Shown here piece by piece: positions 11,303 through 18,628 of a stretch of DNA of 18,628 bases. How positions within the stretch are numbered: position 1 is the first letter of the stretch; each line of letters starts with the position of its first letter. Source of the stretch: Acephala macrosclerotiorum. Lineage: Eukaryota > Ascomycota > Leotiomycetes > Helotiales > Mollisiaceae. The stretch is taken from assembly GCA_014904845.1 (NCBI GenBank), contig MU119802.1, positions 1 to 18,628 on the forward strand, written 5' to 3'. A program made the position numbers and the translations under genes. The notes under the pieces are model-generated. The model was not told the origin of the DNA. It saw nothing but the letters and a program-made list of their open reading frames with translations, and ran no database searches.

Positions 11303-11614
11303 AAGCTCGAGATTTTTTAAATTATTATTGTTTTTTTTTAAGAATTTGATAGTTTTTTTAATATTTTTATTAGTATTAAACTTTTTTACAATTTGTTTTT
11401 TTTTCTTTTTAAGATTTAATAGAAGAAAAAGAAATAAATAAATTTTAAATTTAAGTTTATTATTAGAAATAATTAAATACTTTTGATTATTTTTTATAAG
11501 TATTATTAATTTTTTAATCTCGTATTTAAAGAAAGATTTATTACTAAAAAATATTTTTATTTTTTTTATTTTAAAATATTGAAAAGTTAATTTAATTTGA
11601 ATTATAATTTGTTT
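11303..11614 (-). pseudogene. Decayed C-terminal coding frame of unidentified retroelement or transposon protein
   Basis: Hand translation of the minus strand gives 104 codons without a stop, from just after TAA at 11615-11617 to TGA at 11300-11302, with no ATG. That is long for sequence in which stops usually come every ten or so codons. The product is rich in K, N, I and L, has a leucine-rich middle (YLFLFLLLNL) and ends KFLKKNNNNLKNLEL. K and N are what G-to-A change makes of E, G, D and S codons, so the original was probably a charged, helical tail. Its stop lies 85 bp from the LTR, which fits the 3' end of a minus-oriented LTR retrotransposon pol or similar ORF. I do not recognise the family, and it may instead be the tail of another transposon that happens to abut the LTR. 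Confidence 0.5.
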
Positions 11615-14600
11615 TTATTAATAAGTATATAAATGTTTATTATTAAACGAGTTCTAGTAATTTAATTATTGAAAAATCTTATATTGAATAATAAAGTAAT
11701 TTAAAGATTTTGTGTAGTAAATTATATTACAAATTGCGTCGATTTTTTTAAATTGAATATTATCGAGAAAGAATTTATTATTAAAAAATTTTCGAAATCG
11801 ATTTTTAGAAAAAGCTCGAAATTTATTATAAACTTTTTTGAGTTTTTTGTAGATAGTATTATTAATATTTTTTTCGCTAGTATTAATAAGTATTAAATTT
11901 ACGAAAAGTAAAATAAAAAAATTAGAGTTTTTAAAATTCTCGATGTATTTTCGATCGATAAAAGTTTTTATTTTATAGATATATAATTTTAATTTTTGAG
12001 ATTTTTTTTTTATAATATTTAATTGAATTTATTTTAAAAAATCTTTAATTAAAATTCGATTTTCAATATTAAAAAAGAGATTTATTTAAATAGTTTTTTT
12101 AAAGAATCGAAATAATCAATTTATCGTTTTTCTATAATTATTAAATCGCGAATAAATTATTTGAGATTTATTAAAAAAAAAAAATTTAATATATAATAAA
12201 TTTGAGTTTTAAAATATATTTATTTTTTTTTCGTAAAAAAATTAATTAATTTTGCCGTTTTAATAAAGTTTAATAAATTGAGAAAAAGTAATAAAATAAG
12301 AAAGTAATTTTTAAAAAGTCAATAAAATAATAATTACAATTTGAAATCTATTTATAAAAATTGAACGATGAAAAGAAAATACGTATTATACAAAAGAAAA
12401 AATTCGTTAAAAAGAGTTTATTAATAGTAAAATTTCAATATATTAATTTTTTTAAGAAAAAATAATAAAATTTTTTTTTTTCTTTGTTTATTTGAAAAAA
12501 TTTTATAAAGTAAAAATTATTACAATTTTTAAATCAATAAATAATTTAATCGAGAAAATAAAAATAAAAACGATAAAAATTTGCGAAAATTAAAATCGAT
12601 TTTTTGTTAGCGTTTTTTGTTTATATTGAAAAATAGTAAAAATATTTATAAACTAAAAACGAATATTAAAATAAATTTAAATAAATTGAAAATTTTTTTT
12701 TTTAGTATATAATTTATAAATTTTAAATAATTGTATTTTTATAATTTCAATTTATTTTTCGTTGTTTTTAAAATACAAATCGAGATTTTCGTAGAATATT
12801 ATATAATAAATTCAATAAAATTATTTAGTAAACGAGTACTTGTAAATATTATAAATAGTATTTAAAATTTTAATACGATTAATAAAACTCAAAATATTAA
12901 AAAAAATAATATTTAATTTTTAAATATCGTTTATATTATACGTACAATTAATTATTAAATATATATTATTTGATTAAAACTCGCGAATTGATTGAAATAA
13001 AATAGTATTAAATTGTAATAAAATAGTAACAATTTTGTGTTTTTTTAATATAAACGTAAATATAATATAATATTTTTTATTATTAATAATAGATTTTTTA
13101 AGTTTAATTAATATAGAAATTAAAACGAAAAAAAAATTAAATTAAAAAATTTGAAAAATTTGAAAGATTTAAAAAAATAAAAAGTTTTATATAAAAAGAT
13201 TAATAATAATAATATTGTTATTATCATTATTATTACTAATTAATAAAATTGATTAAAAAAGTAAAATATTAATATTAGTAGTTTTTTAAAGTTTAATATT
13301 TCGAATGTTTATATTATTAATAATAATAATTAATTATTTTTTAAATTTATTTGTAAAAATCGAAAAAAGTTTTTCAATATATTTTTTAATTATTAAAAAT
13401 TCGTAAAAATAAAAAATAAAATACAGTTTTTTTAAATTTGTTTTATTTAAGTTTATAATTATTAGATTATTGTTTATATTTTTTAAATATATTAATATTT
13501 TCTTGTAATCGATAAATCGAAAAAATATTTTTGTAAATAGCGTATTATAAACTTTGTTTCTTTCGATGATAATTATATTAATAATTTTAATAATTTCGTG
13601 AGACGTAAAACGTTTTATATAAAATATTTATTCGAGTTTTTAGTATATATATTTATTGTAAAATTTATTAATAAAATTTTCAATAAATTATTAAAATATT
13701 TAAATTTGAAAAAAAGTTTTTTAATTGTAATATTTAAATATATTATCAAAAGTTTTAATTAGATTAAATCGAGTTTATTAAAGTACAATACGCGATTTTT
13801 TAATTTTGTTTATTTTAAAAAAAAAGTTTTTATTTAAAATTGTATATTGTTTTAAAAACTTTTTAAAAAATTTTAAAATAATATTATTTTTAATTTTTTT
13901 TTTATTTAATTAAAAATTTTTTTATTATATTTTTAATTTTTATAAATTTATTATTGATATTACTAATTGTAATTACTTTTTTTTCAAATAATAATTTATT
14001 AATAATTTCTTATAAATTATTGAGATCGCGTTATACGATTTATATAAACGTATTATAATTATTTTCGTTTTATTTTCTGTGTATAAAATTTATATTTTTG
14101 AAGTTTAATAAAGTATTTTTTTGAAATATAATAATAATATTGTAAAAATTTTAAGAGTAAAAATTAAAATTGTAAAATTTGCGCGTAAAAAAATAATATA
14201 ATAAATTGATTGAATTTTGAAAATAAAAAACGCGTAAATTTAAAAAGAAAAAATTTATTAGTAAAATTAAAAAAAATTATAAGTTTTTATATTTATAAAA
14301 AGATTATATAAAAAAAGTAAACAAATATTTTTGCGTTTTAAATAATTGAAAATTGTAAAATTTATTTGTTTTTATAAAAAAAGTTTTTAAAGTGTATTAA
14401 TATATGTAATTAAAATATTATAATATTAATTTCGAATAAAAAATTTTAAAAGTTTTAAATAAATAGTTTTATATTGATTTTTTATGAAACGTATTAAATA
14501 AATTTTAAAAAAAAAGAAATAGAAAAAAAAAATATTTATAAATCGTTTTTATAAAAAAAGTATATATAAATTTTTAAAAAGAATCGTCGTAAAGTATTTA

Positions 14601-14753
14601 AATAAATAAAGTATATTTAATTGATAAAATTGTTTATATATAAAATAATACAAATTAAAACTTTAAAAAAATAAAAAATAAAATAAATAATATTAAAAAA
14701 AAATTGTAATTTTTGAATTAATATAAGATTAAAAAATTATAATTAAAAAATTT

Positions 14754-14774
14754 AAAAAAAAAAAAAAAAAAAAA
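14754..14774. repeat. Poly(A) run of 21
   Basis: There are twenty-one consecutive A on the plus strand. It could be a mutated purine tract or the fossil of a retroposed tail, but G-to-A change alone can create it. No matching target duplication was seen. Confidence 0.6.
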
Positions 14775-14832
14775 TTGAAAAAAGTTTTTTTATAAATTAT
14801 AGTAAATATTGTATTAATAAACGTTTATATAG

Positions 14833-14915
14833 TTTAAATATAATTAAATGTAATTAAAATGTATTTAAATGTATTAAAATATATTTAAAAATATTTAAAT
14901 ATATTAAAAAATGTT
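14833..14915. repeat. Decayed 10-bp tandem array (TTAAATGTAA-like)
   Basis: Successive units read TTAAATGTAA, TTAAAATGTA, TTTAAATGTA, TTAAAATATA, TTTAAAAATA, TTTAAATATA and TTAAAAAATG, giving a clear period of about ten bases. Later units differ mainly by TG to TA and by A/T slippage. The array lies in the G-biased block close to its right edge. It may be a subterminal repeat of the element or an independent minisatellite. Confidence 0.55.
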
Positions 14916-15290
14916 TTTTAAAAATTTTAAAAATTAAAATTTTTTAAAATTTTTTAAAAAAAAAAAAAATAATATAATTTCGTTTTTTTATATAATAAAA
15001 TCGTTTCGATTATAATAAGAAAAAAATAGAGTTTTTAAAGCGTAAATAGAATTTATTAAAATAAATAAAAATATTTTAAAAAAAATCGATAAAAAAATGA
15101 GATCACTATAAATAAAAAAAGAAAAAATAGTTTTTTTTCGATTAAAAAATTGTTATTATCTCGAAATTTAACGAATTTTTTTTATTTATTTAATTTTTAA
15201 AAAATCGTATATATTTATTTCTCTCGATTTCGTTGAATTTAAAAATACGAATTATAATTTTAGTTTTTTTTTTAATTTTTTGAGTATTTT

Positions 15291-15676
15291 ACTTATTACG
15301 AAATTCTTTAATCGTTTTTTTTTTTGTATTTATATTTTTATTATTATTAAAATCAATAAATTCAATAATATTCTCATTTTTATTATTATTTAAAAAATTT
15401 CAATATTTATTTTTTTTAATAAATTTTTTTAAACAATTCTTAGGATATAATTTTCAAATTATTATTTCGTTTATTTTTTCGAGTAAATAATTTTTTTTTA
15501 ATTAATTTATTTAATAAATTCAATATAAATTTAATTATTTATATAGTAATTTAATATTGTTAAATATATTTTAATTAATAAATTTAATATTATATATTAA
15601 AACGAAATTTTTTTCTCGAATTAATTTTTTTCGTATTTAATAATAAACGTTGAAATATATTTAATTTTATTTGTAA
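15291..15676. other. Decayed DNA downstream of the integrase, no motif seen
   Basis: This lies on the 3' side of the minus-strand integrase, where the polyprotein C terminus and then the untranslated end and LTR of the Ty3/gypsy element would be expected. The plus-strand excess of G seen to the left is gone, and surviving C is slightly more common (about 10 C to 6 G over 15301-15600). I could not find an LTR or a polypurine tract here. Confidence 0.4.
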
Positions 15677-16600
15677 TTATATTTTTTTTTCAATTTCAAT
15701 AAATAAAATAATTTTTTTATTATAAATTATATAAAATAACGTATATTTAATTGATTTATAAATAATCGTTCGATTCGTAAAAAAAATAATTAATAAATAT
15801 TTTAATGAATTTTTTTTGTTTTTTTTTATTAAAATAATTAATATAATAATAATAAATTGATATTTTCGTTTAATTATTTCGTTTGTTTTCGAATTATATA
15901 CGAAAATAATAATTCGTTTGATTTTGAATTTATTTAATTTTTTAATAATAATTTTTTTAAATTCGAGTTTTTTATTCAATTTTATATAATTAAAAACGTT
16001 ATATTTACAAATAATATTATTATAAATAAATTTAATAATTTTTTTAAAAATCGGATTTTTTATTAATTTAATTTTAATTTAATCGAAAAAATTATTTCGT
16101 ATTATAATTAAATTATTAAATATTTTATATTACGAAAATTTAATTATATTTATTTTAATACAATAAAATAATAAAATTATTTTTTGAAAATATAAAATTT
16201 TTTCGTGTTTTTTTTTATTTTTATATTAATAATTACTATAATTTACTATAAAATTTTAAACGTTTTTATAGTATTTTTTCTAGTAATATCAATTAATTAT
16301 TCGATAGTAAATATTTTCTTTTTTAATATATTTGAACTTATTATATAATTTAATTATAATTATTATACGTTATTTTAAATCGTTTAAAATAAATTGAAAT
16401 AAATAAAATTTAATAATATTTTTTTATAGTATTTTGTTTCGAATATTATAATCGACGAATTTTCGAATTAATTTGTAAAATTCTATTCTCAAAAATTATT
16501 TTAATCGTTTTAAAATTATTAAATACTAAATAATATTTTGAAAATAATTCGAATAATTATTATTAAAAAAAAAGATAATATTATTATCGTTATTATTATT
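15677..16600 (-). pseudogene. RIP-killed Ty3/gypsy Pol: RNase H-integrase linker and integrase
   Basis: Integrase joins retroelement cDNA to host DNA. One minus-strand frame can be followed from about 16600 to 15677 without a frameshift. In order it shows: an N/D-rich linker (16535-16606); the zinc-binding module, where H-x4-H reads Y-NKFK-Y (16328-16345) and C-x2-C reads YSNY (16229-16240); first catalytic motif RDDFSGW read as RNNFFD-stop (16079-16099); FIYNNIIC (16004-16027); second motif DGG-x-EF read as NKKLEF (15959-15976); and NG-x-VERGH read as NEIIKRKY (15860-15883). The end, KYTLFYIIYNKKIILFIEIE, matches the TPFYLVYG...LPIE segment that follows Ty3/gypsy integrase cores. Spacing between the two catalytic aspartates (40 residues) and on to the glutamate (35) fits fungal Ty3/gypsy elements. 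About eleven in-frame stops are present, several at W or Q positions. The longest stop-free part is 15680-16078 (133 codons). No function remains. The family call is from remembered motifs, not a search. Confidence 0.85.
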
Positions 16601-18628
16601 TAGTAATTTATTGATCTTAAAAAAAGCGATTAATACGACGTATACGAAAAATACGATTAATATCGAAAATTAAAAATTAAAAATATCGAGTTTAAAAAAA
16701 TTCTTTTAAATTTAATTTAATAATTCAAATAAATATTCTCGTTTTACGTATTTATTTTTAATTACAAACGATTTATTTTCAATTTTTCGATTAATTTTAC
16801 GTTTTTTAATTGAGATTAAAACTATTTTAATATAATTAAATTCGATTATAATAAATTTATTAATATTTTTTTTTTTTTCAATTATTGTTTTCTATTCGCG
16901 ATTTTTTAAATAATTCGTTTATAATAATATAAATATTTTTTTTAATATATTTGATTTCAAAATCGAATAATCGTATTCAAATAAATTAATAAATAATTAA
17001 AATATTAAAAAAATTTATTATTACTCGATTCAATTAAACGATAAACGTATTAATATTCGTTTTAAAAATAAAATAAATACTATATAATTAAAATTGTAAT
17101 TTGCGAAAATATTTTAAAAATTTTCAATATTTTTTTTTTGTTATATTATAATTTCGTTTAATAATATTTCAAAGTTTTAATTCGTATCGAATTATTTATT
17201 TTCGTTTTTTATCGTTATATTAATTAAATATCTTTTTATATTTTTATTGACTAATATTAATATTTAAAATAATTATTTTTTATCTATTAATAAAATTCTA
17301 ATAAATTTTATAAAGTATTAAAATTGTCGTAAATTTATTTTATAAAAATATTATAGCGATTTTTTATTTTTTTTTTATTCGAAAAATTCGTTTTTTTAAT
17401 TAATCGATATAACGATTTAATAATAATATTAAAATATTAAATTTATATTTTATAATAAATACAAATTTCAATAAAAATTTTAATTTCAAAAATATTATTA
17501 TATTTAATTTATTTTAAAATTTTAATAATTTTTATATTTTCAAAAAAATATTTTTTAAAATTACAAATAAAATCAATAATAATTATTTCGTTCTAATAAA
17601 ATTATAATTTAAATTTTATATAAATTTAAATTTTTTTAATTCGATTTAACGTTTTATTCAAATTTTAAATATATTTAAAAACGAATCAATAAATTTTTGA
17701 AAATATTAATTTATTATTATAATTTGTATAAAGTTTTTTGATTTTTACATTATTTAAAAATAGTATTACGATTTTGAAAAATACGTTTTTTAGAATTATT
17801 ATATTAATTCGAACGAATTAAATTATAAAATTAATTATTTTTTAAAGCAATATTATTATTTGTAAAAATTTTAATAAAATTATAAAAATAATTATATTTT
17901 TATTTTAAATATTTAATATAAATTAATTGTATTTAAAAAAGAAATTTATTAAAAAAACGTAAAAACATTTAATAAATTTTTTAGAAAATTTATTTATAAA
18001 AAAAAATATATTAACGTTTTTTAAAATAATTGAATTTATTTTTATAATTATATTAATTAATCGATAAATTTTAACGATTTTTTTCGCGATTAAAAATTAT
18101 TGTTTTTTTCGAGTATTTTACGATTTAATCGTTTTTAAAAAATTTTTATTATAATTAAAAATAAAATTTTAAAATAATAGAAATTTTTTTTTATTATATC
18201 ATATATTGAATTATTTTAATATAAATAAACGAGTTAATATTTATATAGATTTTAAAAAAAATTTTTAATTAAATATTATTATTTTTTTACGATTAAATAT
18301 TATTTTATTAAATATTTCTTTTTCAAATTTTTATAATTAATTTTTAATAAACAAAAATATTAATCGTTTAAAAATAAATTGTAATTTTTTTAATATTAAA
18401 ACAATTTATAGTAATAAATATTTTATATATTTTTTAATATATTTTTAAAATATTTTTCACGTTTTAAATCGTTCGAATTAATTTTTTCGTTTTTTAAAAA
18501 CTTTTTTAATTCTATTAATTAAATCGATAAATCGTACTTTTTTAAATTTGAATTTATATATTGTATTAATATTTATATTAAATAATTTTAAATTAAAATT
18601 ATTTAATAATAAAATTATTTTTTTTATT
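16601..18628 (-). mobile_element. Probable upstream pol of the Ty3/gypsy element, unrecognisable
   Basis: In Ty3/gypsy elements RNase H and reverse transcriptase precede integrase, so on the minus strand they should lie here, with the YxDD box near 17.4-17.6 kb. I tried frames around 16.6 and 17.2-17.6 kb and found no convincing YxDD or RNase H motif. A stop-free minus frame of about 37 codons at 17403-17513 (frame differing from integrase) is the longest I noticed. DD changed to NN becomes plain AAT AAT, which is invisible by eye. The window edge cuts the element. Confidence 0.35.

Larger units (their letters stand above)
11618..15290 (-). mobile_element. Degenerate element interior with strong G-over-C strand bias
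   Basis: This is about 3.7 kb with no identifiable domain. Outside CpG, surviving G greatly exceeds C on the plus strand; in 14101-14400 I count about 23 G against 1 C. The bias starts at the LTR boundary near 11216 and fades near 15290, so the stretch looks like one mutated unit, probably the body of the element whose LTR is at 10694-11215. Stop-free pieces of about 30 codons occur on both strands (for example minus 12223-12318), but they carry no motif I can name. The minus orientation is inferred from the frame at 11303-11614. No partner LTR was found by eye at the far end. Confidence 0.45.

Noticed and set aside
12223..12318. Minus-strand frame of 32 codons around KTAKLINFF, continuing with a few stops to about 12060
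   Set aside because: Fewer stops than average but no recognised motif, so it is not listed as a separate gene. It may belong to the body of the decayed element.
12361..12470. Plus-strand frame of about 36 codons beginning KLNDEKK
   Set aside because: It is short, has a stop on both sides and no family motif. The longer open frame in this block is on the minus strand.
14583..14600. ACGACGAT on the minus strand as a possible aspartate pair of a reverse transcriptase or transposase
   Set aside because: None of the frames places it in a YxDD or other catalytic context, and a stop follows closely.
15677..15979. A stand-alone 100-residue protein gene on the minus strand
   Set aside because: The apparent start is TTG inside a longer stop-free frame that runs to 16078 and matches the interior of a Ty3/gypsy integrase, with catalytic residues lost. 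It is a fragment of a pseudogene and not a small gene.
1..18628. A mitochondrial, apicoplast or other organelle genome, or an A/T-rich protist nuclear genome
   Set aside because: No rRNA, tRNA or respiratory gene is visible, and the paired LTRs show directed C-to-T and G-to-A change from a normal-composition ancestor. The A/T content is acquired by mutation.

Overview
The window is a repeat graveyard, not gene-bearing DNA. It is about nine-tenths A+T, dense with stop codons on both strands, and most of the few remaining cytosines sit in CpG. One exception of 258 bp at normal base composition (hand count about 45% G+C) explains the rest. It is an intact long terminal repeat (LTR)-like element inserted into an older copy of itself, and the old copy differs from it almost only by C-to-T and G-to-A changes on both strands. 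This is the mark of repeat-induced point mutation (RIP), so the likely source is a filamentous ascomycete (Pezizomycotina) with very strong RIP. The species cannot be told from the sequence.

Layout. 1-10693: A/T-dominated DNA with scattered CpG and no recognisable gene. It holds a 20-bp duplication (1686-1732), a CpG-bearing tandem array around TAATCGATTAAAA (4496-4645), and near its right end two blocks with no G or C at all (10117-10345 and 10466-10643). 10694-11215: the old mutated LTR, split by the intact LTR (10882-11139) with a short target-site duplication. 11216-11302: a CpG-rich untranslated-looking stretch, then a stop-free 104-codon minus-strand frame (11303-11614) that I cannot name. 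11615 to about 15290: degenerate DNA in which surviving non-CpG G far outnumbers C on the plus strand, with a poly(A) run and a decayed 10-bp array near its end. 15677 to about 16600: a minus-strand Ty3/gypsy integrase, recognisable in one continuous frame despite about eleven in-frame stops. 16600-18628: more decayed DNA, probably the upstream pol region of that element, with no motif I could secure.

How the parts fit. At least two dead, minus-oriented retroelements lie in tandem: a Ty3/gypsy element whose pol 3' part is at 15.7-16.6 kb, and another element whose 3' end seems to abut the LTR at 11215. No gene here is likely to yield a working protein. The value of the window is as a record of the mutation process. 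Unmutated and mutated copies of one LTR sit side by side, all eight CpG sites survive while about three quarters of other G/C bases are lost, and all four zinc ligands and all three catalytic acids of the integrase have been replaced by transitions. The LTR alignment and the translations were done by hand.
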